The position numbers and the translations under genes are program-made. A stretch of 64,000 nucleotides of DNA, from contig NZ_CP162023.1 of assembly GCF_041320275.1 (NCBI RefSeq), positions 3,720,001 to 3,784,000 on the forward strand. The letters run 5' to 3'. Of the stretch, positions 48,669 through 57,122 are shown piece by piece. Position 1 is the first letter of the stretch; every line of letters starts with the position of its first letter. This DNA comes from Mumia sp. Pv4-285 (GTDB lineage: Bacteria; Actinomycetota; Actinomycetes; Propionibacteriales; Nocardioidaceae). The notes beneath the pieces are model-generated. The model saw only the letters and a program-made list of their open reading frames with translations. It did not search any database and was not told where the DNA came from.

Positions 48669-50750
48669 CGTAACGGCTCCGGCTCGGACGCTCGCCTCAG
48701 GGCGCAGGTCGAGGCGACGCAGCAGCTGGGCGTTGACTGCCACCACGACGGTCGACGCCGACATCAGGACCGCCCCCACCGACATCGGGAGCACGAACCC
48801 GATCGGCGCGAGCACGCCTGCCGCGAGCGGGACGGAGATCAGGTTGTAGCCGGCTGCCCACCACAGGTTCTGCTTCATCTTCCGGTACGTCGCGCGCGAC
48901 AGCTCGATCACCGACAGGACCGACCGCGGGTCCGAGCTGGCGAGGATCACGCCGGCCGACGCGATGGCGACGTCGGTGCCGGCTCCGATCGCGATGCCGA
49001 CGTCGGCCTGGGCCAGCGCGGGGGCGTCGTTGACACCGTCGCCGACCATCGCAACCTTGCGTCCCTCGTGCTGCAGCTCGGCGACCTTCGCAGCCTTGTC
49101 CTCCGGACGGACCCCGGCGAAGACCCGGTCGATGCCGAGCTCGTCGGCGACCGAGCGGGCGACCGCCTCGGCGTCACCGGTGATCATCACGACCTGGACG
49201 CCGCTGCGGTGCAGGGCGTCGACCGCCTGCCGCGACTCCTCACGCACCTCGTCGGCGAGCTCGAGGGCTCCGGCGACCTCACCGTCGGCGAGGACGTGGA
49301 GAATGATGGCGCCCTTCTGCCGCCAGGACCCGGCCACCTCGAGCTCGACCGCGTGCTCCTGCTCGAGCAGCGCCGGGCCGCCCACCTGGACGCGCATGCC
49401 TTCCACCCGCGCGGTGACGCCGACGGCCGGTGACGACGAGAAGTCGCTCGCCGGCGCGACTGTCAGCCCTCGACGTTGCGCCGCCTCGACGATCGCCTTC
49501 GCGAGCGGGTGCTCACTGTCGGTCTCGGCCGCCGCCGCCAGCGCCAGGACCTCGTCGCTGGTACGGCCACCGACCGTCTCGACGGACACGACCGTGGGCT
49601 CGCCCTTGGTGAGGGTGCCGGTCTTGTCGAACAGCACGGCGTCGACGGTGCGCATGCTCTCGAGCGCGAGGCGGTCCTTGACCAGCACTCCCCCGCGCGC
49701 CGCTCGCTCGGTCGCGATCGACACGACCAGCGGGATGGCGAGTCCGAGCGCGTGCGGGCAGGCGATCACCAGGACGGTGATCGTGCGCACGACGGCCTCG
49801 TCGGGCAGACCGATCGACGACCAGACCACCGCAGTGATCGCAGCGGCGCCGAGCGCGAACCAGAACAGCCAGCCTGCGGCCGTGTCGGCGAGACGCTGCG
49901 CACGCGAGGTCGAGCCCTGCGCCTCGGCGACGAGCCGCTGGATGCCGGCGAGGGCGGTGTCGTCACCCACGGCGGTGATCTCGACCCGGACCCCGGAGTC
50001 GGTGGCCACGGTCCCGGCGACGACCGCGTCACCGGCGGCACGGCGTACGGTCCGCGACTCACCGGTGACCATCGACTCGTCCATGTCGGCGGCACCGTCG
50101 ACGACGTCGCCGTCCGCGGGGATGCTGCCACCGGGGCGTACGACGACGACGTCGCCCACGCGCAGGTCTGCCGGCGAGACCGTCACGATCTGGTCGCCCT
50201 CGACGCGCTCCGCCTGGTCCGGGAGAAGGGCGGCGAGCGAGTCCAGCGCGGAGGTCGTCTGTGCGAGCGAGCGCATCTCGATCCAGTGGCCGAGCAGCAT
50301 GATCACGATCAGCAGCGCGAGTTCCCACCAGAAGTCGAGCTGGTGGTGGAGGACGCCGAGGCTCGCACCCCACGACGACACGAACGCGACCGTGATCGCG
50401 AGCGCGATGAGGAGCATCATCCCGGGTCGGCGGGCGCGGACCTCGCTGACGGCACCGGTCAGGAACGGTCGACCACCCCACGCGTACATGACGGTGCCGA
50501 GGACCGGCGACACCCACTCGACCCACCCGGCGTCGGGGAGGTCGTAGCCGAGGATCGCCGCGAACATGCCGGAGAGGCCGACCACCGGGACGGCAAGCAC
50601 CAGCATGACCCAGAAAAGCCTGCGGAACTGGCCGACGTGGTCGCCGTGCCCGCCGTGGCCGGCGTGATCGTGGCCCGCCGTCTCGCGACCGCCGTGCTCA
50701 TGAGCGACGTGCTCCTCGTGGTCGGCGTGAGTGTGCTCGTGCGTGCTCAT
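48660..50750 (-). CDS. CopB-type heavy-metal P1B-ATPase
   Basis: Metal-exporting ATPase of 696 residues. A His-rich N terminus (about residues 1-40, with HDHAGHGGHGDH) replaces the usual CxxC metal domains. The membrane metal site is ACPHALGL (CPH rather than CPC), the mark of the CopB/P1B-3 group handling Cu(I)/Cu(II) or Ag. The catalytic motifs TGES, FDKTGTLTKGEP, the SEHPLAKAI His-Pro loop and MVGDGVNDAPAL are intact. Start ATG 50750; a -10-like TATATG ends 8 bases upstream, so the mRNA may be nearly leaderless. A CsoR-like operator lies at 50762-50778. Confidence 0.93.
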   Translation of the reverse strand: MSTHEHTHADHEEHVAHEHGGRETAGHDHAGHGGHGDHVGQFRRLFWVMLVLAVPVVGLSGMFAAILGYDLPDAGWVEWVSPVLGTVMYAWGGRPFLTGAVSEVRARRPGMMLLIALAITVAFVSSWGASLGVLHHQLDFWWELALLIVIMLLGHWIEMRSLAQTTSALDSLAALLPDQAERVEGDQIVTVSPADLRVGDVVVVRPGGSIPADGDVVDGAADMDESMVTGESRTVRRAAGDAVVAGTVATDSGVRVEITAVGDDTALAGIQRLVAEAQGSTSRAQRLADTAAGWLFWFALGAAAITAVVWSSIGLPDEAVVRTITVLVIACPHALGLAIPLVVSIATERAARGGVLVKDRLALESMRTVDAVLFDKTGTLTKGEPTVVSVETVGGRTSDEVLALAAAAETDSEHPLAKAIVEAAQRRGLTVAPASDFSSSPAVGVTARVEGMRVQVGGPALLEQEHAVELEVAGSWRQKGAIILHVLADGEVAGALELADEVREESRQAVDALHRSGVQVVMITGDAEAVARSVADELGIDRVFAGVRPEDKAAKVAELQHEGRKVAMVGDGVNDAPALAQADVGIAIGAGTDVAIASAGVILASSDPRSVLSVIELSRATYRKMKQNLWWAAGYNLISVPLAAGVLAPIGFVLPMSVGAVLMSASTVVVAVNAQLLRRLDLRPEASVRAGAVTKR

Positions 50751-50761
50751 GCCTCGACCAT

Positions 50762-50778
50762 ATACCCCTAGGGGGTAT
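50762..50778 (-). promoter_or_regulatory. CsoR-like operator of the copper ATPase, inside the end of the M4 gene
   Basis: ATACCCC-TAG-GGGGTAT is a perfect 7-3-7 dyad of the CsoR operator kind (AT-rich ends around a C/G core). It overlaps the -10 region of the ATPase gene on the minus strand. It also encodes the last two codons and the TAG stop of the M4 peptidase. Copper-dependent derepression is inferred. Confidence 0.6.
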
Positions 50779-52105
50779 CCGACAAGCCGTCCGACGGGGA
50801 CCCCAGGACCAGCGAGGCGACCTGCTCCAGCTCGGGCGTCAGCGCACCCTCGGGGACGGTCACCTGCTCCCCCTCGAAGGAGAAGGTGTAGGTGAAGCGG
50901 TCACCGCCGGGGACCTCGTCGGGGGCCGGCAGACCGGCGAAGTCCGTGCGGGCGAGCAGGGACGCGACCTCCGCGCCGAGCGGTCCCTCGTCCAGGTCGA
51001 CGGTCGCCTCACGGCCGATGCCGGCGAAGCCGCCCGAACGCGACACCACGACCCGGCCGGACGTCGGACGACGCCCACCGCCGGCAGGAGAGCTCCCCTC
51101 CGCATCGACGCCCACCTCGGCCCAGGCGTCTCGGACTGCTCCGGCCTCCTCGGTGCCGTAGAGCGCGGTCGCGGCCGCCACGGTCGCGGCAGCGAAGCCC
51201 GTGAAGTCGGTGTCCTGGCCGACCGCGTCGCCCGTCAGCGCGGCGTACCAGATCTGGCCCGTACGCTCCCAGCTGTAACCGCCGAGCCGCAGCGCGGCGA
51301 GCACGAACGCCCGGTTGGGGATGCCGGAGTTGATGTGCACACCTCCGTTGTCCGCCGTGGTCACCACGAAGTCGGCCATCGACCCGACCTGGGGATCCTT
51401 GCCGAGCAGCGGGTCGTCGTACGCCGTGCCCGGCTCGCGCATGGAGCGCAGCGCGACGGCGTCGATCCCCGGCGCGAAGAGGCCCTCACCGATCAGCCAC
51501 TCGGCCTCCTCGGCGGTCTGGTCGAGCATCCGCTGCAGGGCCATCGCCGCGAAGCAGTCCGACATCGACTCGTTGAGCGCCCCGGACTGGCCCGCGTAGC
51601 GCAGGTTGGCGGTGAACTGCGTGACCCCGTGCGTGAACTCGTGGAAGTTCACGTCCGGCGGCTTGGTGAACCGCTCGAACACCTCGCCGTCGCCGTCGCC
51701 GAAGACAAGCTGCTCACCGTCCCAGAAGGCGTTGTCGTAGGACTGTCCGTAGTGCACCGTCACCGTGACGCCGCTGCCTGCTCCGTCGATGCCGCTGCGC
51801 CCGAACACGGTGTGGAACAGCTCGTGCACGACACCGGTGCTGTCGTACGCCTCGTCGACCGCGACGTCGCCCGTGGGCGGGTCGGTGTCGCCACGGGCCC
51901 TGTCACCGGGCAGACGCGTGCTGCCGGCCGCGGTGAAGATCGTCTTCGTGCCGTCGGCGTCGGTGGGCTGCGGCGCGGCCGAGGGCGCAGTGGCGCGGCG
52001 CTCGCGGAGCTGAGCGTCGAGGGACCGCGTGTCGGTGAGGTAGCGGTCGCCGCTGGAGTCGGCGACACGCTCGAGCAGGTACGGAGGGACGAACTGGCAG
52101 CTCAT
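50768..52105 (-). CDS. Protealysin-like M4 metallopeptidase fused to an emfourin-like inhibitor domain
   Basis: M4 (thermolysin) family peptidase of 445 residues. The short N-terminal propeptide with CQFVPPYLLERVA is of the protealysin (PlP) type, and there is no signal peptide. The zinc site is HEFTHGV (155-161) and GALNESMSD (about 175-183, Glu ligand), with the transition-state loop VHINSGIPNRAF later. From about residue 350 comes a segment starting GRVVVSRSGGFAGIG and continuing to RFTYTFSFEGEQVTV that strongly resembles emfourin, a protein inhibitor of protealysins normally made separately. The last codons form the CsoR-like operator of the next gene. Confidence 0.85.
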   Translation of the reverse strand: MSCQFVPPYLLERVADSSGDRYLTDTRSLDAQLRERRATAPSAAPQPTDADGTKTIFTAAGSTRLPGDRARGDTDPPTGDVAVDEAYDSTGVVHELFHTVFGRSGIDGAGSGVTVTVHYGQSYDNAFWDGEQLVFGDGDGEVFERFTKPPDVNFHEFTHGVTQFTANLRYAGQSGALNESMSDCFAAMALQRMLDQTAEEAEWLIGEGLFAPGIDAVALRSMREPGTAYDDPLLGKDPQVGSMADFVVTTADNGGVHINSGIPNRAFVLAALRLGGYSWERTGQIWYAALTGDAVGQDTDFTGFAAATVAAATALYGTEEAGAVRDAWAEVGVDAEGSSPAGGGRRPTSGRVVVSRSGGFAGIGREATVDLDEGPLGAEVASLLARTDFAGLPAPDEVPGGDRFTYTFSFEGEQVTVPEGALTPELEQVASLVLGSPSDGLSDTP

Positions 52106-52164
52106 CCGTCCTGTCTACCGCTCAGCACCGACACCGTCGACTCGTACGCGCGGCCGACGCGGGC

Positions 52165-52833
52165 TCAGATCAGGCGACGGTCGCTGGCCCAGCGGGTCAG
52201 CTCGTGGCGGCTCGACAGCTGGAGCTTGCGCAGCACCGACGACACGTGGGTCTCGACGGTCTTCACCGAGATGAAGAGCTCCTTCGCGACCTCCTTGTAG
52301 GCGTAGCCGCGCGCGATCAGCCGCATCACCTCGCGTTCGCGCTCGGTGAGCCGGTCGAGGTCGGAGTCGACCTGCGCGACCTCGATCGTCCCCGCGAACG
52401 CGTCGAGAACGAACCCGGCGAGCCGGGGCGAGAACACGGCGTCGCCCCCGGAGACCCGCCGGATCGCGTCGACCAGCTCGTCGCCGGTGATGTTCTTGGT
52501 GACGTAGCCACGGGCACCGGCGCGGATCACGCCGATGACGTCCTCGGCCGCGTCGCTGACCGACAGGGCGAGGAACTTGGTGTCGGGGTAGCGCGTCGCG
52601 ACCCGCCGCAGGACCTCGGCGCCACCGCCGCCCGGCAGGTGGACGTCGAGCAGCACGACGTCGGGGCGGTGCTCCTCCACCGCCCGGACCGCCTCGTCGA
52701 CGTCACCGGCCTCGGCGACGATCCGGACCGTGCTCCCCAGCTCGGCGCGCACGCCGGTCCGGAACATCGTGTGGTCGTCGACGAGGACGACCGCGAGGTC
52801 CCGTGGGCTGGCAGCGTTCGTCGTGCTGGTCAC
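52165..52833 (-). CDS. LuxR/NarL-family response regulator
   Basis: Response regulator of 222 residues. The receiver domain has acidic pair VLVDDH, phospho-Asp in VVLLDVHLPGGGG (about residue 65), LSVS and the switch Lys in YVTKN. The DNA-binding domain is LuxR type (LTEREREVMRLIARGYAYKE, then SVKTVETHVSSVLRKLQL). GTG 52833 overlaps the kinase stop (GTGA), so kinase and regulator are translated together. It belongs to the LiaR/VraR-like group, which respond to cell-envelope stress. Confidence 0.93.
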   Translation of the reverse strand: MTSTTNAASPRDLAVVLVDDHTMFRTGVRAELGSTVRIVAEAGDVDEAVRAVEEHRPDVVLLDVHLPGGGGAEVLRRVATRYPDTKFLALSVSDAAEDVIGVIRAGARGYVTKNITGDELVDAIRRVSGGDAVFSPRLAGFVLDAFAGTIEVAQVDSDLDRLTEREREVMRLIARGYAYKEVAKELFISVKTVETHVSSVLRKLQLSSRHELTRWASDRRLI

Positions 52834-54134
52834 GAGGCTCCTCCTTCGGCGCCGTCCGGCGCGGTGTCGCGTACGCCGTCGGGTGACGGCTCGCGGACGA
52901 GCGGGAGCGCGAGGCGGACCTCGGTGCCCTCCCCCGGTGCCGAGCGTACGTCGACCGTCCCCCGGTGGCGCTTCATCCGCTCCACGAGGGACCGCCGGAT
53001 GCCGAGACGGTCCTCGGGCACCTGCTCGGGGTCGAAGCCCACACCCCGGTCGCGGACGAACACCTCCGCAGCGGCGCCGGCGACCTCGACGTACACGTCG
53101 ATGCGGTCGGCCCCGGAGTGCTTCGCGGCATTCGTCATCGCCTCGCGGGCGGCCGCGCGGAGGGCGTCGACGTCGGGGTCCGGGTCGGTGTCGCCGACGC
53201 CGACGACCTCGATCGGGATCCGGTACGTCGTCTCGATCTCGGCCGCGTCGGCGACCAGGCCGGACCGCAGCGTCGCGTCGTCGGGCGTCCGGTCGCCGTA
53301 CAGCCAGTCGCGCAGCTCGCGTTCCTGACGCCGGGCCAGGGTCGCCACCTGGGCCGGGTCGCTCGCGTTCTTCTGCAGCAGCGCGAGGGTCTGGAGCACG
53401 GAGTCGTGCAGGTGGGCCGCCACGTCGGCGCGCTCCTGCGACCGCACCCGCTCGCGACGCTCCGTCGCGAGGTCGCTGAGCAGTCGTACGACCCACGGGC
53501 CGAGGAGGAGTCCGGCTCCGGCGACGGCGACGACGAGGGCCGCGAGCAGCTGCGCGGCCGACTGCAGGCCGCCCCCGAGCTGCGCGACGAAGACGCCGTA
53601 CGCGATCAGCACGAGCATCGTGCCGGCCGCCGTCCTGATGACGGCCTGCCACCCGGAGGTCACACGGACCCAACGCTCCAAGGACCGGTCGTCGGCCTGC
53701 CGCCAGATCAGGGCGAAGCCGGCGATCGCCAGGACGGCAGGGAAGACCAGGCTGGAGACCGTGTCGCTCCCGACGACGAACCAGACGATGCCGATCCCGA
53801 GCACGACGAGCGCGGCCGTCTGCAGGGTCGTACGGTTCGAGGCCGGCGACTCCTCCTCGACCGTGCCGTCGCGCAGACCACGACGCGTCGCGCTCGCGAG
53901 CCCCGGCGACTCCGCCGCGGTGCCCAACGGGACGAACACCCAGAACGCGACGTACGCCAGGACGCCGGCGAGCTGGAACACCGTGCTCACCACGAACACG
54001 AGGCGCACCCACAGGACCGGGACACCGAGGTGGTCGGCGAGTCCTTGAGCCACGCCGCCGAGCACCCGGGGGCTCGGCGAGCGGTAGAGGCGCCTCGGCG
54101 GCGTCGCAGTCATCGTCACGCTATCGATCGTCAC
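52830..54134 (-). CDS. LiaS-like histidine kinase with N-terminal PspC domain
   Basis: Sensor kinase of 434 residues. An N-terminal PspC domain (about residues 14-72: RRLYRSPSPRVLGGVAQGLA, VLAYVAFWVFVPLG) precedes several membrane spans (about 105-225), with no extracellular loop of note. The HisKA_3 phosphoacceptor is DVAAHLHDSVLQTLALLQ (about 241) and the ATPase lobe has AREAMTNAAKHS (N box) and VRDRGVGFDP (G1). This intramembrane-sensing design suits envelope stress. Start GTG 54134 after GGGGGA. Divergent from a PspC/LiaF-like gene. Confidence 0.92.
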   Translation of the reverse strand: MTIDSVTMTATPPRRLYRSPSPRVLGGVAQGLADHLGVPVLWVRLVFVVSTVFQLAGVLAYVAFWVFVPLGTAAESPGLASATRRGLRDGTVEEESPASNRTTLQTAALVVLGIGIVWFVVGSDTVSSLVFPAVLAIAGFALIWRQADDRSLERWVRVTSGWQAVIRTAAGTMLVLIAYGVFVAQLGGGLQSAAQLLAALVVAVAGAGLLLGPWVVRLLSDLATERRERVRSQERADVAAHLHDSVLQTLALLQKNASDPAQVATLARRQERELRDWLYGDRTPDDATLRSGLVADAAEIETTYRIPIEVVGVGDTDPDPDVDALRAAAREAMTNAAKHSGADRIDVYVEVAGAAAEVFVRDRGVGFDPEQVPEDRLGIRRSLVERMKRHRGTVDVRSAPGEGTEVRLALPLVREPSPDGVRDTAPDGAEGGAS

Positions 54135-54260
54135 ACGCTGGTCCCCCTACGGACCACCCGGATCGTCCCTGGCCGACCCCGGGATACCGGCCCGTCAGCC
54201 AGGCACGAATCAGGGGTCTCACCCATACTGCGGAGGACTGTCGCGCAGCAGGATGGATGC

Positions 54261-55595
54261 ATGGACGACTCGACCACACCTCTCGGCACGGACCCACCGG
54301 GTCCGGAGCCCGACGCCGGGACCGGCCGGCGGCCGCAGGACGAACGCCGTACCCCCGTGGGCACGGGCACGCTGACCGACATCCGACGGACCGAGGACGG
54401 ACGCATGGTCGCCGGCGTCTGCGCGGGCGTCGGACGCTACCTCGGCATCGACCCCGTCATCCCGCGCATCATCTTCGCCGTGCTGACGCTCGTCGGCTTC
54501 GGCGGCGTCCTCGCGTACGTCGCCGCCTGGATCCTGCTTCCCGACGAGGCGACCGGCGAGAGCTACCTGAAGCGTTGGCTCGGGCTCGGGGACAACGAAC
54601 CCCAGATCCGCCTCGTCGGGCTCGGCGCGGCTGCGCTGGTCGCGGTCACGTGGACCTGGGGCTGGGGCTGGGGCCTCGGACCGCTGTGGATCATCGCCGT
54701 CGCCGTCATCGCCTGGGTCGCCTACCGCGAGTACCAGGAGCGCCGCCGCACCCGTCCGGCCGGCGTCGTCGTCCCGCCGTACCCGCAGGGCTCGTACCCG
54801 CCGGCACCGGGCTCGTACCCGCCGCCGCCGTGGGCCCCCGGGCCGCCGAGCGCCGCTCCCCTGCCGCCGGCACCGCCTTCCGCCGCGTTCGCGCCGACCG
54901 CGCCGCGGTCGTACGGCCCGGGGTCGTACGCTCCCCTGCCACCGGTCCCGCCCGGTCCGCCCGTGCCTGCGCCGACCCCGCTGCCGCCCAGGCCCAAGCG
55001 ACCGAACCCGCGTCACGACCGTGGGGCGCTGACGATCATCACGCTGTCGCTCACCCTGATCGCCACCGGTATCGCGCTCGTCGCCGGCATCGGCGGGGAC
55101 GAGCCGTCGGTGTACGTCGCCGTGGCGACGGGGACGCTCGCGCTCGGCCTGCTGGTCGGGACCGTGTTCGGCAACGCCCGTCCGTTGATCCTCCCCGCGA
55201 TCCTCGCGGTCGCCGTGCTGGCCGTCACGACGGCCGTCCCGCATTGGGACGCCGGACGTATCGAGGTGACACCCAGCAGCGCGGCGGACCTGCGCGACGA
55301 CTACGAGGTCGGCTTCGGCGAGGTGGTCGTCGACCTGCGCGAGATCTCCGATCCGGCCGCGCTCGACGGACGGCGCCTCGATCTCGAGGCCGGGGTCGGC
55401 ACGGTGCGGGTGTACGTCCCCGACACCGTGGACATCGACCTCGACGCCTCCGTGGGCGCAGGCGGGATCTCCGCCCTCGGCTACGAGCGGGGCGGCTTCC
55501 AGACCTCGCTCGAGACGGGCGAGCACACCGACCGACCTGACCTGACACTCGACATCGACGTCACCATCGGTGCCGTGGAGGTGATCCGCTCATGA
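54261..55595 (+). CDS. PspC-domain protein with LiaF-like C terminus
   Basis: Membrane protein of 444 residues. A PspC domain is at about 38-95 (MVAGVCAGVGRYLGIDPVIP, VLAYVAAWILLPDE), two more spans follow, then a long Pro/Tyr/Ala-rich linker (about 170-245, PPYPQGSYPPAPGSYPPPPW). Two or three further spans lie at about 255-330. The C-terminal beta-rich part (about 335-444: GFGEVVVDLREI, DLEAGVGTVRVYVPD) matches LiaF/YvqF-type toast-rack domains. With the divergent LiaSR-like pair it forms a LiaFSR-like envelope stress system. Start ATG 54261. Confidence 0.85.
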   Translation: MDDSTTPLGTDPPGPEPDAGTGRRPQDERRTPVGTGTLTDIRRTEDGRMVAGVCAGVGRYLGIDPVIPRIIFAVLTLVGFGGVLAYVAAWILLPDEATGESYLKRWLGLGDNEPQIRLVGLGAAALVAVTWTWGWGWGLGPLWIIAVAVIAWVAYREYQERRRTRPAGVVVPPYPQGSYPPAPGSYPPPPWAPGPPSAAPLPPAPPSAAFAPTAPRSYGPGSYAPLPPVPPGPPVPAPTPLPPRPKRPNPRHDRGALTIITLSLTLIATGIALVAGIGGDEPSVYVAVATGTLALGLLVGTVFGNARPLILPAILAVAVLAVTTAVPHWDAGRIEVTPSSAADLRDDYEVGFGEVVVDLREISDPAALDGRRLDLEAGVGTVRVYVPDTVDIDLDASVGAGGISALGYERGGFQTSLETGEHTDRPDLTLDIDVTIGAVEVIRS

Positions 55596-56029
55596 AGCGC
55601 CATCCGCTCGACGCCCTCACCCTGGTCGCGCTGACCTTCGTGCTCGTCGCAGGAGTCCTGTGGGGCATGTGGTACGCCGGCTGGGAGCCCGTGTCCCTCG
55701 CGATCGCGGCCCCCCTCCTGCTCGTGCTCCTGGGCACCGTCGGACTCGTCGCGACGCTGATCGCAGCCCGGCAGGCGGGTCGCCGTCAGCAGGAGCGCCG
55801 TACGGCTGTCGCTCCGCCGGTCATCGCCCCGAACGAGGCCGACAACGAGGCCGACAACGAGGCCGACGCCGAGGCGGCCGCGGAGCCGACCGACTCCGAC
55901 GTCACGACGCAGACCGAACCGCGTACCGACACCGACACGACCCACCCCGAGCCCGTCGACACCCCGACGGACACGCTCACCCTGGAGGACCTCACCCGGC
56001 CCTCCGACGACCGAGAGGACCCGCGATGA
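55592..56029 (+). CDS. Small two-span membrane protein with acidic repeat tail
   Basis: Not recognised. The 145-residue product has two membrane helices (about 8-30 and 35-58), then a polar, acidic tail with the tandem repeat EADNEADNEADAE (about 82-94) and many Thr/Asp/Pro. It overlaps the preceding gene (ATGA) and the following PspC gene (ATGA), so all three are co-translated. Likely an accessory of the PspC/Lia locus. Confidence 0.75.
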   Translation: MKRHPLDALTLVALTFVLVAGVLWGMWYAGWEPVSLAIAAPLLLVLLGTVGLVATLIAARQAGRRQQERRTAVAPPVIAPNEADNEADNEADAEAAAEPTDSDVTTQTEPRTDTDTTHPEPVDTPTDTLTLEDLTRPSDDREDPR

Positions 56030-56220
56030 CCGGGACGAAGAAGCTCACCCGCACGACCGGCGACAAGTGGGTCGGTGGTGTCTGCGGCGGGATCGCCCGC
56101 TACTTCGGCATCGACCCCACGCTCGTACGACTGGCGTTCGTGGTGCTCACGGTGCTCGGGCTCGGCTCGATGATCCTGGTGTACCTGGTCGCCTGGGTCC
56201 TTATGCCCACCGATGTCTGA
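56026..56220 (+). CDS. Small PspC-domain protein
   Basis: Protein of 64 residues that is essentially one PspC domain (KWVGGVCGGIARYFGIDPTL, then VLGLGSMILVYLVAWVLMPTD). Third PspC domain of the locus. It probably binds the membrane or other PspC proteins in the stress response. Its stop is 4 bases from the stop of the convergent Lrp gene, so there is no room for a separate terminator. Confidence 0.88.
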   Translation: MTGTKKLTRTTGDKWVGGVCGGIARYFGIDPTLVRLAFVVLTVLGLGSMILVYLVAWVLMPTDV

Positions 56221-56224
56221 CCGA

Positions 56225-56665
56225 TCAGCGGGAGCGTGGCCGCTCGAAGAGTCGTGACATCACGATCGCGCTGATCGTGCGCTCGACCTTCGCGTGGCCC
56301 CGCATCCGTTCGACGACCTGCTCGACCTCCGTCATGCTCGTCGCCATCACGTGGACGATCGCGTCGGCGTTGCCGGCGACCGTCCAGGCGCCGACGATCT
56401 GCGGGATCGCCTCGAGGCTGCGCTTGAGCTCGGCGGCGGAGACGTTGCCGTTGTAGTAGATCTCGACGTACGCCTCGGTGCTCCACCCGAGCGCCGCCGG
56501 ATCGGTCAGCGCCGTGAAGCCCGTGATCTGGCCCCGGAGGCGCATCTGGTCGACACGGCGCTTGACCGCGGGCGCCGACAGGCCGACACCGGAGCCGATC
56601 TCGGCATAGGTCGCCCGCCCGTCGCGCATCAGGTGCCCGATGATCTCGCGGTCGACAGCATCCAT
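56225..56665 (-). CDS. Lrp/AsnC-family regulator
   Basis: Transcription factor of 146 residues. The helix-turn-helix is MDAVDREIIGHLMRDGRATY with IGSGVGLSAPAVKRRVDQM, and the C-terminal RAM (ligand) domain is AYVEIYYNGNVSAAEL to AIVHVMATS. Ligands of the family are usually amino acids. Start ATG 56665. The target is unknown; it may regulate itself or the SnoaL gene upstream, which ends 34 bases before its start. Confidence 0.9.
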   Translation of the reverse strand: MDAVDREIIGHLMRDGRATYAEIGSGVGLSAPAVKRRVDQMRLRGQITGFTALTDPAALGWSTEAYVEIYYNGNVSAAELKRSLEAIPQIVGAWTVAGNADAIVHVMATSMTEVEQVVERMRGHAKVERTISAIVMSRLFERPRSR

Positions 56666-56699
56666 CGCGGCACCCCTCCTCGGTCGTGGTCCCGTCAGC

Positions 56700-57086
56700 C
56701 TAGGGCCCGTCGTCGCCCAGCTGGTAGGGCGTGCGCCAGGCAGGTGCCTCGTCGAGCGTCGGGCCCGACCAGTACTCGCGGGCCGCGACGACCCGACCGT
56801 CGCGCACCGTCCAGAAGCCCGTCGCGACGAAGACGCCGTCGACGCCCTCCTGCGTGACCTCGAGGTCGGACGCGACACGGTCGTCGCCGCCGACGATCTC
56901 GCGGACCCGGATCGACCATCCGTCCGGGTAGCCGCGGTTCATCGCGACGTACGACGTGCCGCTGAAACGCTCGCCGGTGCGCGGCCACTCGATCACCGCG
57001 TCGGGCGAGACGAGCTCCGCGACGCCGTCCCAGTCACGCGCCTGCATGCGCGTCTCCAGCTGTCTGACGACCTCGATCGCATCCAT
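56700..57086 (-). CDS. SnoaL/NTF2-like protein
   Basis: Small protein of 128 residues with the cone-shaped NTF2 fold (EVVRQLETRMQARDWDGVAE, ELVSPDAVIEWPRTGERFSG, FVATGFWTVRDGRVVAAREYW). Such proteins serve as isomerases, hydrolases or binding domains; no catalytic set can be assigned. ATG 57086 is preferred; ATG 57095 is in frame. Confidence 0.8.
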   Translation of the reverse strand: MDAIEVVRQLETRMQARDWDGVAELVSPDAVIEWPRTGERFSGTSYVAMNRGYPDGWSIRVREIVGGDDRVASDLEVTQEGVDGVFVATGFWTVRDGRVVAAREYWSGPTLDEAPAWRTPYQLGDDGP

Positions 57087-57122
57087 GGCTGCCATCCTGC
57101 AGGGTGCCACCGACGATTCGGG

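Noticed and set aside
52834-54012. In-frame extension of the response regulator into the kinase gene
   Set aside because: It lies over the kinase in another frame; GTG 52833 with the GTGA overlap gives a normal receiver start.
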